From contig OY997650.1 of NCBI GenBank assembly GCA_963921795.1, positions 18,090,862 through 18,154,861 on the forward strand: a DNA stretch of 64,000 nt. Reading direction: 5' to 3'. Below the pieces are notes generated by a model. That model did no database searches, was not told the DNA's origin, and saw only the letters and a list, made by a program, of their open reading frames with translations. Position numbers and translations under genes: made by a program. Source of the stretch: Nannobrachium achirus. Taxonomy: Eukaryota; Chordata; Actinopteri; Myctophiformes; Myctophidae. Below, piece by piece: positions 36,371 through 49,457 of this stretch (positions within the stretch are counted from its first letter, which is position 1; each line of letters opens with the position of its first letter).

Positions 36371-38117
36371 TAAAAGGATACTTCAGGTCTGACATCAGGT
36401 TTGTTTATATTGGGTTGCTAGGTTTGACATCACAAACTCCATGGGCCATCTGACCTAGAAATCTATATTTGGGCATAGATGACTCATCGTGACCTCATCA
36501 TGATTTCAATCGCTATAAAAGGACTCTCAGTGACATACACTCTCCACAGATAAAGCAGATAACCTACGCATCACACAAAGTCTGCTCTTCCCTGGTGAGA
36601 ATTGCCCCTTTATATAGGGCTTGTTTGTGTATTGTATGACATCACGCCACATCATCAGCTGTGGACTCTGTGATGTCAGAGTGATGTCAGACTGATGCGT
36701 CACACGTCGACCGCACGTGTGACGTGCGGTCGACCGCACGTGTGACCGACGGACGGCCGGTGGAGGTTTTCATAGTAAACTGCTCCCTGACGGTCGCAAT
36801 AACTCCTGTAAGTGCCGTTTACAGAGTTGTTTTCTTCTGCTCTCAGCTGGTGGAGATTTTGGTGCTAAATCTCTTGCCAAGTTTGGCCGCGGGGACTATG
36901 TTCTTGGCCAGCTGGTACTATCACACTGGGTGTCAGGGGAAAGGGACCCACATGCAGATTAACAGAGGCAAAGCTGGTTCAATACGGTGAACCAAGTGCA
37001 TCAAAGAGGTTACAAGGGAAGGGAAGATACCAGGGAGGCAGTCCAAAATGCATACAAATCCAAAAAGGAGGCAATGAGTCCAGCGACAGGCAATAGGTCA
37101 AAGACACAGTTATGCATGGCTGGCAGAACATGCAGGTGTGTAGATGGGAATGAGCAGATGTCGAAATAATGCAGGACTGACTGGCCGGAGGGGAGAAAAA
37201 GATTTGTCAAGAAAGAAGAGACAGAGACAGGAGAGAGAGACAGATGTGTCAGAACAGAGGCAGATTGTGACACTCCTCACTTTAGTTCCCGTCTTTAATG
37301 CCTGCATAACAAAATATAACACAAACTTCTTACATTCCCCACAATTTGTAACTAAGTGTTTTGCGATAGAAATTTTGAGAAAATAAATAAACTAAAAGCC
37401 AGCTCAATTCTAGCCATTAAAACAGCAGAGATATTAGTAGCTACTGTAACTACAATTTGACAGAGAAAACTAAGATACAAACACCAATAATTAGATTGTA
37501 AAGAAACATTATCCCCTAACTGTCGTCTACTCCAAAAAGTACAAAAGTAAAAGTTGTCATTATGCAGTTTTCAAAATAATTTGTATAAAAATCTTTATAA
37601 AAAATAGCAGATCTACAGGCGCACAATGTGTCTCATCGCAACGCACTGTGAGCTTGTAGATCTGCTATTTTCAAATGGACGAAATAATATATAGGGCTGA
37701 AGTGCTTAATGTAATGTTTGCTCTGTGCAAATCACAGCTCTATTGACTCTCATCTCTCCTCCTCATCCCTCGGCTCCTCGCGACCCAGCCGCCTCCTCCC
37801 AGGTTCTGGGTAGCAGCCGGGGGAACTCGACTGGTCGTAGTCTGTCTCTCCTCTGTTCTCCGTCTCTGTCTTCTCACCAGAGAGACCCCCGCCCCCACCC
37901 CTTCCATTCCTCCTTCCGTCTGTTGCGAGCAGCTTTCATCCTCTCATCCTCCGTCTCTGTCTGTGTGTGGTAATTACGGCTCAATTAACGGAGCATTAGG
38001 ATGCTGCCGTAGGAACGCACGGCACCAAGGTCAGTGAAGAGGGGTTGGTAGCGGAGGACGGGTAAGACACGGCAAAAAGCATGCCAGAATAAACAACTTC
38101 CAAGTAGCGTTCCTGTA

Positions 38118-38129
38118 CAGACGCACGCA

Positions 38130-38161
<32 letters not shown>

Positions 38162-38171
38162 CACACACACA
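38118..38171. repeat. ACGC then CA microsatellite
   Basis: Seven ACGC units precede a short CA run. A longer CA tract is at 38460-38557. Confidence 0.9.
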
Positions 38172-38471
38172 TGCAAATAACTACAAACGCTGAGACAGGG
38201 ACACATACAGTACATATACTATGTACATGCATTGCACACATTCTAGCACATTGACAGATATGTGTGTGGGCTTTTCAAAGCTTGTTCAGGCTCACCCACA
38301 CCATATATACACATCATACTGACAGAATGCAAACCTAGTATACTGTTCAAACACGCTTATGGAACCTGATTAAACACAGGTGCACGTGCGCACACGCACA
38401 CAATGGAAAGTGAATGCGGAACTCTCTGCAATCACCCAGGCAGGCAGGCGTGCGAGCACACGTACACACAC

Positions 38472-38561
<90 letters not shown>

Positions 38562-39094
38562 AAAAAGAGTCTTTGATCATAGAGTACTAAAGCATTTTGT
38601 TAAACATCTGTCTTATTTGTGCAGCTTATTAATAAACAGAAATGTTTTATCATCAACGATGCCTGTCTTGTTTCAAATACATTTACAGTATATGCACAAA
38701 AAGGGGCGAGTGGATGTAATGACAACCATAATTAAGTATCACTGAGTTGCCCTTGAGCATGGCCATGGCACTTAAAACCTTTATACTTGTAAACTAATAG
38801 ATGACCGGCGTTGGCTCTGTACTTGGCAACCCTTTTTTTCCCTCTACACCAAAGCACTTCTAAAAGCTCACAACGCATCAACACATTGTGAGCTCGTAGA
38901 TATGCGACAAGTGCAGGATAGGTTTTTGAAGTGGTGTACTCCCGGCTGTGCCAGTGGAGATACTAGATGATTTTGAGTATACTGGTCAGCTCCTTGGTGT
39001 GAATGGGTGTGACAAAATGTGCTGTACACAGTAAAATCCTCAGTGCTATTTTGACTCTTGAAAGGCTGCAAAAGTAACCTAATGGACCCATAAG

Positions 39095-39440
39095 GCATTG
39101 GTTCTCAAAGTGGGGTCCGGGGACCCCCAGGAGTCCTTGAGGGAGTTCCAGGGGGTCCCCAGCTAAATGATAGTTAGGAACCAAATGGACCCTTATGGGT
39201 ATGTAACTCAGAGAGTGTACAAACATTTGTACACTCTCAGAGTTAAATTAACATTGATTTTATATTATAAATTGGGGTCTGAGATGGGGGTCCGTAGCCA
39301 AATACATGTCAAACTTGGGGTCCTTGAAATTACAATGGTTCAGAATGACTGCAAGAGCCGCAAAAATCTCTAACGGGGGGTCCCTGGCATATCTTTTCAT
39401 AAGTGTCAATTTGGGGGTCCATGACATGAAGGGGTGCATA
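39095..39440. repeat. Degenerate hAT-type repeat
   Basis: CATTGGTTCTCAAAGTGGGG and several GGGGTCC/GGACCCC blocks match the hAT ends elsewhere in the window. No duplication was found. It includes the tandem ATGTACAATCTCAGACTTAT near 39450-39495. Confidence 0.5.
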
Positions 39441-40025
39441 TTTTTTAAATGTACAATCTCAGACTTATAAATGTACAATCTCAGACTTATAAATGAATAC
39501 ATTTTACATTGTAACAGTGCCCAGAAACTGATTAATTTGTGTTAAGACAGACAATCCGCAAGCGTAAACCTATACACTTTCTCATTTCTCACATTACTCA
39601 CTACTTGCTTGGTGTCTTTCTTCTCCCTCCCCATCACATCCCATCACCCACTCCACTGTGCCTTTTATCAGCCCCATCCATATCAGGCTTTCGTAGAAGC
39701 GGTCTTGTCGTCTAATACCCTGAAAAGGGGTGGGGTGGGGGGTTAGGGGGTGTTGGGGGGTTAGGGGGTGTTGGGGGTAAAGAAGAAAGCTTTTCTTCCG
39801 TAATTGCTCTGCACTGTGTTTTGCATGTTGCGCCATCTGTGTGCTCCTGTGGTTTGCTCAATTAGAATTTGTAGATTAACGAGATTGGAGCGTTGCTGCT
39901 CTGGTGTTTGCTCTGATTGACTGCGGTTCTGGAACATGGCTGCGTTCACCAGCCATAATTACAATAACACAGTGCCGTTACCCCAATAGTGGGATCCCTC
40001 TGTCACTCTCTTTTCCAGCCCCCCC

Positions 40026-40056
<31 letters not shown>

Positions 40057-40348
40057 ACACACACTTCCTCTCTTATTCTCTCTCTCCAATCACTCTTCAT
40101 CTATCTCTTTCGCGTGTATCAAAACAGCAACGCAGTATCGCTTGTGATTGGCTGAACCGGAGGTAGGGAGCGCTCTGTTGTGTTCGCCTGGACCGCGCGG
40201 AGGTGACGAAATTCGGGGCGATGAAGATTTACTATTCTGTCCATAACGGCAGACGGCACATAAGCCGACGGCGCTGAGTCGACTCATGCGACCGTCGCAG
40301 AGTCGCAACGCTCGACTATGCGATGTGTATTATACTTAACTAGAAGCA

Positions 40349-41503
40349 GTGCTCTTCCGAGCACAGGTCTCCACCAGGCCGTGCGTCCTGGTGGTGCTAC
40401 TGTATAATAGGCCAATGTAAAAAGGGTGGCATGTGTTCTTCACCTTAGATCTTTCATGGCAATCGGACGCTGCATGCATGATTTCAAGCATTGTGTTCCA
40501 AAAATGTGTTTTGCTAAAGTCTACCTGCTGGTGGCGCTATAACAGGACAATGTTAAAAAGGTAGCATTTGTTCCTTGACCTAGTGGGAATATGTGTGGCA
40601 AATGTCACGGTAATCGCAAGCTGCGTTGATGATTTGAGGCATTTTGTTCAAAAACTGAGCAATCCTGCAAACTTTGGAAGCTAATATTAGACCAATCAGG
40701 ATGGAATGTGAAATATCAGACGGATCGGACTTGATCACATGACTATAGAGATACTGTGTACCGATTTGCATGATTTTTGGATAAAATCTCAAGGAGTAAT
40801 ATCCAAAAATGTGTTTTACATAAGTCGGCCCAAAGGTGGCGCTATAAAAGGCTGATGTGAAAAATGCAGGGCAAAGGTTTATCCTTAGCCTCTAGGGAGT
40901 ACGCTTACAAAGTTTGAAACTGATCGGTGGAGGTAAAACCACAAATCGGGCTGTTATAGCGCCACCATGAGGCTGATTAAAAAAAAATTAAGTGGCATTT
41001 CTTCCTCGGCCTAGTGGGAACGTGTGTGCGCGATTTCATGATAATTGCACTTTGCGTTTGTGATTTGAGGCAATTTGATCAAAACGGCTCAATCCCACAA
41101 ACTTTGGAAGCCAATCTTAGCCAATCAGGATGGAATATGCAAAATCGGACAGATCCGTGTCGATCACATGACTGTCGAGATATTGCCTACCGATTTGTAG
41201 GATTTTTGGACAAAATCTGTAAGAGTAGTGCACAGAAATGTGTTTAGCAAACATCGGCCACTAGTTGGCGCTAGAAAAGGCCCATTTGAAAAATTTAGGG
41301 CAGAGGTTCTAGATTGGCATCCAGGGAATGTGTGTGCTCACTTTGGCAGCGACCGGGCCAACGGCGACTGAGATTAGGTGTTCACAAACTGCGAGGACGC
41401 ACGCACGGACGCACGGACGCACGGACGCACGGACGCACGGACGGACGGACGGACGGAGGGGAAAACATAGTCTCCCCTCAGCCTTCGGCTGGTGGAGACA
41501 ATA
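40349..41503. repeat. Family F repeat, long copy with ACGG array
   Basis: It runs from AGTGCTCTTCCGAGCACAGG to GCCTTCGGCTGGTGGAGACA. It has repeated internal units (GATTTTTGGACAAAATCTGT, GGTGGCGCTATAA) and an (ACGG/ACGC)n array at 41395-41458. Short frames here are not convincing coding sequence. Confidence 0.6.
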
Positions 41504-41630
41504 ATTGGGACTAATTAAGAACCATTATCGTAGTTATAATAGGCCTACATTTACAGTAGTTTAGGCATTTTGGTTTGATAAGGTTGTGGGCAGAACAATT
41601 TGTCCTTGTTTGTTATTTGACTATTTTTAA

Positions 41631-42994
41631 TCTATCTATAAATGCGAGAAGTCTCTGCGTGCGTGCGTGTGTGCGTGTCTGTCTGTAATCCGCGTATCTC
41701 GAGAACCGTTCGTCCCACCGGCTTCAGATTCGGCACGCACGTTCCCCGCCGCGGCACGGAGTGCAGTGCCAGGCCTCGACCCGACCCGACGCGCGGTTTT
41801 CCCTAACCGGCGCGAAACGTTCGGAATCTCCTTATGCGGGCTGATTGTTGACATCAGGCTGTTCCGGAGGAAATCGGCGCAAGCGCTGACTCATTGTGAC
41901 ATCACATCATAAAAGGCTCTGAGATCACGTACGCCACATGAGTCAACAAAAAATGCCATGGTTATGTATTCTGATGTTCCTATATGGGCATAAAAGGACA
42001 CAGGCAAACATTATGGTCAAAACGGCTCTTATGACAACAGGTATAATGGGGTTTGCATTAAAGGGTGGGGCATTCATTCCTTATTTCAAATTCGGTACGC
42101 GCGTTCCCCGCCGCAGCAGGTAATGCAGTGCCCGGCCTCGACCCGATCCGATACGCGATTTTCTGGAACCAGCACGAAAGGTTCGGATTCTGATGTCTGA
42201 CATCAGGGTTTTCCGGAACCGGCACTGTGTCTGCATAGATCTCCATTTATGGGCATAAAATGGATGCAGACAGACAGATACGGATATCTCCATATATGAG
42301 CATAAATGGACACAGGCAAACAGATGGTCAAAGATCTCCATATATGGGCATAAAATGGACGCAAAAAGACAGATACAGATATCTCCATATATTGGCATAA
42401 ATGTACACAGGCAAACAGATGGTCAAAACGGGTCCTATGACAACAGGTATAATGGGGTTTGCATTAAAGGGGGAACCAGCACTGTGTCTGCAACACAGTC
42501 GGAGGCACAGACAGATACAGAGATCTCCATAATGGGCATAAAGGGACACAGTCAAACAGATACAGAGATCTCCATATATGGGCATGAAATGGATGCAGAC
42601 AGACAGATACAGTATCTCCATATATGAGCATAAAGGGACACAGGCAAACATATGGTCAATACTACAGAGATCTCCATATATGGGCATAAAATGGACGCAG
42701 ACAGACAGATAACTCCATATATGGGCATAAATGGACACAGGCAAACAGATGGTCAAAACGGGTCCTACAGAGATCTCCATATATGGACATAAAATGGACG
42801 TAGACAGATAGATATCCCCATATATGGGCATAAATGGACACACGCAAACAGATGGTCAAAACAGATCCTATGACAACAGGTATAATGGGGTTTGCATTAA
42901 AGGGCGGGGCATTCATCCCCTATTTACATTGTTCCCGAGTTGGCCAGGGCGGCGACTAGACGCTCGGCCGCCCGAAGGGCGGCCGAGCTTCTAG
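41631..42994 (+). mobile_element. Non-autonomous Helitron
   Basis: It starts TCTATCTATAAATGCGAGAA after an A and ends TTCTAG before a T. Just before the end is a perfect hairpin, GCTCGGCCGCCC-GAA-GGGCGGCCGAGC (42962-42988). A hairpin followed by CTRR, with insertion between A and T, is the Helitron signature. It carries CArG array 3 (42338-42837) and no Rep/helicase. Confidence 0.8.
42338..42837. repeat. CArG-like array 3, inside the Helitron
   Basis: Exact CCATATATGG is at 42338, 42572, 42674, 42714, 42777 and 42828, each followed by GGCATAAA-type sequence and alternating with ACACAGGCAAACAGATGGTC. Confidence 0.85.
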
Positions 42995-43080
42995 TTTAAT
43001 TATAATTAAAGACACTTCATAGTGAATTAGTGATTATAATAAATAGCCTATGTCATGATTGCTAGATCAGATTGTGTTTG

Positions 43081-43674
43081 CGACCGTCAGGTCGCAGTTA
43101 CTACCAAAACCTCCACCGGCTGTCTGTCAGTCAGTCTGTCCGTCACGTCACACTTTTCCCCAACTCATATCTCCGCCACCGTTACCCCAATCCATGCCAA
43201 ACTTTGCACACACACTCCTTGCTCCAGGGACCCCCAGGGACCCCCTTCCGCCGCCGCCAAAAAGTGCAAAAATGACCAAATGACCACCCAAACGGGGCTG
43301 TTCACGGGGAATTCCTGGGGACCACCGACTCCTGGTGCTCCAGAATGGATGCCCCTAGTGGAGGACCCCCGCCACTGCAGCGCACATAAAATGCCGTAAC
43401 TCGGGCTAGGAGCGACCGGGAGAGCCGGGGCCGGTACCCACGCATTTTTTCAAACACATTTTTGGACACTGCTCCAACAGATTTTGCCCTAAAATCACGC
43501 AAATCGGTACACAGTATGTCTACACTCATGTCATCAACATGGATCTGTCCCATATAGCACCACCATCTGGCCGATTATTTCAAACACATTTTTGGACACT
43601 GCTCCTACACATTTTGCCCTAAAATCACGCTGCGACCTGACGGTCGCTTATCTCCCGATTAGGGAGTCTTACTG
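43081..43674 (-). repeat. Family E repeat, minus orientation
   Basis: It runs from CGACCGTCAGGTCGCAGTTA to GGTCGCTTATCTCCCGATTA, then GGGAGTCTTACTGG. The body matches 35020-35790 in reverse. Confidence 0.65.
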
Positions 43675-43974
43675 GTTATAATATAACGCCGGCGTGCCTC
43701 CGTCATCTCCACCGAAAACAAGTGCTCCCCCCTTGTTCCATTGTCGAAACAGCGTTGCTGTTTTGATTCACGCATCTCTTTCAGTCTCTTTCTCTTACAC
43801 TTCCCCTTTCTGTCTCACTTAGCACTTTATTTCTCCCTCTAATTATTGCTATTTCTCATCTGGAAATAATAGTATTCAGTCCCCTTTATTATTATTATTA
43901 TTATTTATTTTGTTATTTTTTCAAAAAAGTGTACAGAATAATTATGTTTCTATGTGGCCACACCCACCTGTTCA

Positions 43975-44162
43975 TTAAGTATACCTGGTTGTCAGGTGGG
44001 TGGTGACCCAGCTTAAGTTAGCCGCACCCACAGCACATGAGCAATTAGGGGTTAAGAGTCGTGCTCAGGGACACACATCGACATTGCTACCCTGGCCTGG
44101 AATCGAACCTGGGACCTGGTTCCCCAGGCGGGCTCCCTAACCATTCAGCTATGCCACCCCTA
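43975..44162 (-). mobile_element. tRNA-derived SINE-like repeat, minus strand
   Basis: It contains the inverted B box GGAATCGAACCTGGG (44099-44113) and the common AATTAGGGGTTAAGAGTCGT GCTCAGGGAC segment. Confidence 0.55.
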
Positions 44163-44505
44163 AATATACTGTAGTATTCTATGCAAATTCCGCAGAAACA
44201 CAGCCTTTGCAATGTTCATTCACATTCAGCTCTTTAGTTCAGAACAATCTCAGAACAGCTGTGCCCACCCACTTTCTCAGTCCTTCTCTCCAGTCTCTCT
44301 ATATATAGATCATCTCGCTCTCACTCATCTCCATCACTTTGGAGTTGGTTGGAAATTTCACATTACCTCCCACCACATTGAATGCTTACAGTATAATTCA
44401 TTTGCCCCACCCACAGTATGGCCAGTCTCCCAGTGTTCTCAACAGGATACAATATCCAATAATTACTACTATATGCATTCATGCACTTTGGTAGGCGGTA
44501 TAGAG

Positions 44506-44690
44506 CAGTGTTGATTTCGTTGACTAAAAACTATGATGAAAAATGTTCGTCGACTACCTTTTTTTCACTGACGAAAACTAAATAAGAACTAAATTAAACT
44601 AAGCTATGATGACTAAAACTAAGACTCATCAACAAATAAAAACTAGACTAAAATGTTTGGAAGGGACTAGTGGAGACGAGATCCAGTAGA
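44506..44690. repeat. Truncated 'tgttgatttcgt' MITE
   Basis: It begins CAGTGTTGATTTCGTTGACT with ACTAAAACTAAGACT repeats, a relative of 23958-24409, and lacks the palindrome and right end. Confidence 0.6.
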
Positions 44691-44842
44691 GCTAAAATAC
44701 AAGTCATATGATGCTTGGTTGACATCATGATACTCTTTGGCTTGCAGAGTTTGTATAAAGATTAAGAAAAGAAAAACACATTCATGATGTTACTGATCAC
44801 ATGACCGGCCCACAATCAATCCTCCAGTTCTAGTCAACACAG

Positions 44843-44894
<52 letters not shown>

Positions 44895-44995
44895 TATTTC
44901 CACACAACAACTCTAAGGTATATTAATGACATAGTTCAATGTTGAAAATGAGTGGTATTCCCCTTTAACAATCTGCAGATTAGACCATAGTGTAT

Positions 44996-45231
44996 ATACC
45001 GTTGTTTCCTGTTGAGATTGGCACATTTCCTGGGGCAAGCTGCCCAGATAGATCACACATGTCACGCGGGTTTTCTTATTTGTTCACTCTCAAAAAGCAC
45101 CTGCAATGTAGTGCATTTGTTTATTTTCTGTTTATTTTGTTGCTGAGTGAGGTCAGCAGACAAAGTGAAGTGAGTGAGATGAAAAAACCTGGGTGAAATG
45201 TGCCAATCTCAACAGGAAACATCGGGTATGT
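44996..45231. mobile_element. MITE with ~33-bp inverted ends
   Basis: GTTTCCTGTTGAGATTGGCA (45003) is inverted at 45194-45219 (GAAATGTGCCAATCTCAACA). Outer TACC/GGTA bases and flanking TA suggest a TA target, as in Tc1/mariner MITEs. Confidence 0.65.
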
Positions 45232-45537
45232 ATAGTATTTTGTGCTATCAGTATGCTACAGGTGTCTACCATGTCTCTGTAATCGTCAGTGGATCAGCTC
45301 TGAATTTGTCATTCACTGTTTGTCATAATGTTCCTGCCTGTCCCCTATAGGCCTACTACGTGAGCTCAGAGCACCTGCCATCTTTGTACCACGTGAGTGC
45401 GTGTATGGCAGCATTCTGTTCCTGATTCTGCTCACAAGGATGGCCCTATTGAAATGGCAGCCACAACGCAACGTCTGTCCATCTAATAACCTGATACTGC
45501 AGATTGTTGAGTGTATGCGTGTGTGTGTGTGTGTGCT

Positions 45538-45539
<2 letters not shown>

Positions 45540-45595
<56 letters not shown>
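45540..45595. repeat. AT microsatellite
   Basis: About 28 AT units directly before an ATATCGTC MITE. Confidence 0.95.
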
Positions 45596-45606
<11 letters not shown>

Positions 45607-45614
45607 CGTATATG

Positions 45615-45785
45615 ATCGTCACTGTCGGGCAGAAACCTTGTATCTCCAAGTTTCAAATGTGTATGTTTTTTCGTAAAATAAAGCCCTGCTCCATCATACA
45701 AGACGTGTCGCACAAACGACAAATGATAAATACAAAACGAACGGTTTTGGACATACAAGGTTTCCACCTGACATCAACAATATAT
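45615..45785. mobile_element. ATATCGTC MITE without the palindrome
   Basis: The ends ATCGTCACTGTCGGGCAGAA and TTTTGGACATACAAGGTTTC are intact, but the GATCTAC hairpin and its flanks are missing at the centre. Confidence 0.75.
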
Positions 45786-46962
45786 AGCGGTACACACACA
45801 CATACAGTATCTATGGTGAACTGTCTATCGTATATACTGTATCTCAAAATGAGGTCCTGTCATCTCCACTCTGTATGTATCCTGATCCCTGTGTCCGCCT
45901 CGCGGTGGCGGCCGTATTGAAATGGCCCTGCGCGCGCGGTGCAGTTCTGTTCTGTCAGCCTCCCGCTGTAGACGGTGGAAGCGGGAGACTGGACTGCAGT
46001 AATTATGATCGAGGTGCCTGATCCTGCTTCACAGGCCTGGAATGTTAATGCTTTATCAGGCCTGGCTGACGCAGAGCGGAGGAGAGCAGAGGAGAGGGGA
46101 GGTGGGAGCACTCTGTGAAGGAGGGGTTAGCGAAGCGGCAGCCATGGCGCCCCAGACATCAGTGAGACGGCATGCACTGTAAAATCCAGAGTGTTTCATT
46201 TTGGGGTCCAATTGTTGCGCCGATTAACACTCAGGATTGGCTGCGTTTTAGGCACTTAGATGCCACTTATCTACGGTGCCTTACACCAAGAGCCAAGCAC
46301 AGAATACACACTCATTTTTAAATTACCAACATTATTATCAGCTAATTGTCGGAAGTACCAGGGTCATAGCTGTAGTGGCCAGATCATTTCCAGACTGTTA
46401 TTAGGTATAATGATATGCTATTTAAATATTAACACTAGCTACGAGTCGATTGGACATAAAATGTAAGTTTGTCTAGTTAGCAGTGAATAGGTCACAGGTG
46501 TTCTAAATATTGTATTTGACTGATTCAAATAGTAAAGGCAGCAGGTGACCTTTTGAATCTGTCAGCTACTATGAAGGTACATGAAAAATGTAGGTTGCTG
46601 CCCTGTCAGTCCTATCTGCGCTCAGTGTAGAATCCAGCTTTGTTTCGCATTAGAATAGTTTCCAAATTCCAGTTCGAGCACAACTTGACCTTGCATGGTT
46701 TTTCTCCACGGCTGGGAGGTTGACGTTTTCATTTGTACTATGTCTAGACAGTATCTGTGTGCTGCACAACACGGTTATTGTTTTATAAACAATGCCCTAG
46801 ATATAGTATGACTGCTATATAAGGTCATGTGTTTCACATATCCCAGTACTCCAGCATAGCCTGCACTCAATGATGACGGTCTTGACTATGGCCTTGATTG
46901 AACCACAACTTGCAAAACAATTTGAATCACTTCAGTGTAAAGATTTTTTTTTTCCCCCCTCC

Positions 46963-47680
46963 GAGCACAGTTCTTCACCAGGTCAGGTCGGTTATGTCTT
47001 GATCACTTGACTAGAGATAATGTGTACCAATTTGCGTGATGTTTGGACAAAATTTGTAGGAGTAGCTAAAATCAGCCTCTGGTGATGCTATAATAGGGCA
47101 ATGGGTGGCATTTTTTCCTCAACTATTGTGAATATGTATATGCAAAGTTTCACGGCAATCAGACGCTGCATTCATGAAATGTGGCATTTTGCTAAAAACG
47201 TGTACTGAATCCTGAATCCTATCCAAATTAGGATGGAAAATGAAAAATCTAACAGATCCCTCTTGATCACATGACTATAGAGTGCAAAATGTCACGGAAA
47301 TCACATGCAGTGTTCATGATTTGAAGCATTTTGTTCAAAACAGAGCACTATTGCAAACTTTGGAAGCCAATCGTAGCCAATCAGAATGGAATATGAAAAA
47401 TCTGAAAGACCCGTTTTGTTTAATGACTATGGGTACCGATTTGCATGACTTTATGACAGAATCTGTAAAAAAGAATTTTGTTTGCAAACAACGCGCTATA
47501 ACAGGCCCATGTGAACAATTTTGGGCAGAGGTTCTGCTCTGCCAGTGTGTGTGCATGGCCATCCCTGCCATCGTGCCAACGATGCTGGAGATTAGCGGTT
47601 CAAAGACGAAAGACGGGCGGACAGTGTGCAAAATACTCTCGTCCATGCTTTTCGGCCTGGCGGAGACGAAAAACTATGTT
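46963..47680. repeat. Family F repeat copy
   Basis: It runs from CTCCGAGCACAGTTCTTCAC to TTCGGCCTGGCGGAGACGAA and is a diverged relative of 40349-41503. Confidence 0.55.
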
Positions 47681-48616
47681 TTCTCTTCTTTTCCCTTGCA
47701 AATGCAAACAATGCACATTACTTTGTTGTGGGGACAATTGTGTCATGTTGTGTAATCGAGTTTGCCACAGAAGGTCACACAACATATTTTGCAAAGACTG
47801 CTTTTATTCCAGTACACAAGTTTGATACAAGCAGGAATGACACATCCACCATACACAGAAACGCCTACATTACTCTACTGTCAAAAACAAGAAAGCTAGA
47901 CTAGTTTAATTACCCATGTTGCTGTAAACTTCCTCCTGTTCATCCTTGTTCTTTCTCTCACACAGTGAAGTGTGTAACCTTTTCTGCGGCTGTAGAACCC
48001 AGTGTGGTGCTGCTCTCTGTTCTCCTGAAAAGCAGGAGCAGCCCTCAGCCCCACTAATCCACAGCTCTCTCTATGCACAATACCTGACTGGAATCCTAGC
48101 GCTCTGCGTCATCTGCATTCATGTGGTGTTAACGAGGCACTCTAGCATGTTAGCTGACTTAAGCCCAGTTTATTCATCGTGACGCACCACGTCATATTTT
48201 TCTGTTGAAGATCTGTTGTTTACAAGCACCAAGGTTGTACTAGGATGTATGAATCATCCGTTAACTTGCATTGCCATCACGTCACTGCCCTACTGACTAT
48301 CGGACGACTTGAGCCAACTGAGCTAACTGAGCACCAGTGGCATTGCAGGGTTGTTGGTGGGGATACTTCACTATATGCTAATGGCTGCGATAAAAGCTTT
48401 ATATAGTCAACGTTTCTACATTAACAAATGGAGAAATCACCTCACATCAACTGAGATTTCTATGGTTGCAGGAGTTGAATGAATCTCTGCAGCTGCCTTC
48501 TCAAGCCGATGGTCGGTGAAATGCAGTTAGGCTTTGTTTGTTCCTGGCAGACAGTGAAGCTTAGGGTGGACAGTTGATGTGTGGTCATAATGGTGTTAAT
48601 CACTTAACCTCCAGTT

Positions 48617-48870
48617 CAGGGATCTTCAACGTTTTCAGGCCTAGGACCCCTTAGTTGAGAAATAGATGAAGCAGGGACCCCCACAACCTATTCATAGATT
48701 CCATATAGTTTCATTGTTTGACAGCACAATTATCAGTGTATGTTGGGTTCATGTCAATTTGTGTTTTCAGATATTTAACCACTTGAACTGTCAATTGTAC
48801 TTAGTCTGCTCTTTTTCCCCCAAAAGCTCGCAACATTTCTCAGAATATCGACACTAGGGACTAGACACCG
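48617..48870. repeat. Truncated hAT family A copy
   Basis: It starts CAGGGATCTTCAACGTTTTC as in the intact family-A copies. Its right end is lost. Confidence 0.65.
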
Positions 48871-49457
48871 TTTTTGTGTAACTATATTTCAGTACCATAC
48901 ATTCTCAACTACTCAGAGAGAGTCTAGGCTGTGACGATGAGATGTATTTCTCTATCCTGGGCCAGATAGCTGGCCTTTGATAATTCATAAGGGCTTGATA
49001 AGGGACTAAAAGCCTTCTCTTACTAGGACAGCCAGCAGGTGACAGAGATGGTAGAGAGTACAGAATGAGACCCACTAAGATGGCACATCAAGGGGGAAAT
49101 TAAGATAGATTGGGTGCAGAGCATAGGAGGAGAGAGGTGAAAATCCTAAATGTGAGTGGTAGAGAACGTAAGACACAGGCCGACAGGCCAGGAGATAGAG
49201 ACAGAAAAGAAGAATAAGGGTTACAAGCAGAGAGAGATAAAGTGGAAGCAACAAAGAATACGTTCTGGATGTTTTCCATTAGAAAGCTCAGGCAGTCACA
49301 CGATAAGCTGTTTGTACAACCACAAAGGATTTAGTGCAATGGAGTCCAAATACTGCACTGTACCTGTTCTCAGCCATGCATTGTTTTTCCCCATCACCAG
49401 CCCAAATATCCTTGCTATGAAAATGTGCAATTGACTTTAAAATAGCTGTCATTGTAA

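Noticed and set aside
37725..37973. Ser/Pro/Arg-rich frame (SSRGNSTGRSLSLL) as a candidate GAIN exon
   Set aside because: The composition comes from CT-rich low-complexity sequence. It has no ADGRA landmarks and no convincing splice sites.
40349..41503. Coding sequence in family F from its repeated ordered blocks
   Set aside because: All frames are broken and the blocks are repeated non-coding units shared with 33118-33475 and 46963-47680.
19284..44113. tRNA genes
   Set aside because: The B-box matches at 19284, 20173 and 44099 lack a full cloverleaf and have SINE bodies and tails, so they are SINEs.
45355..45392. A possible small exon (AYYVSSEHLPSLYH) between CCTATAG and CAC|GTGAGT
   Set aside because: The splice motifs are fair, but the 14-residue peptide matches no ADGRA segment I know and nothing around it supports an exon.
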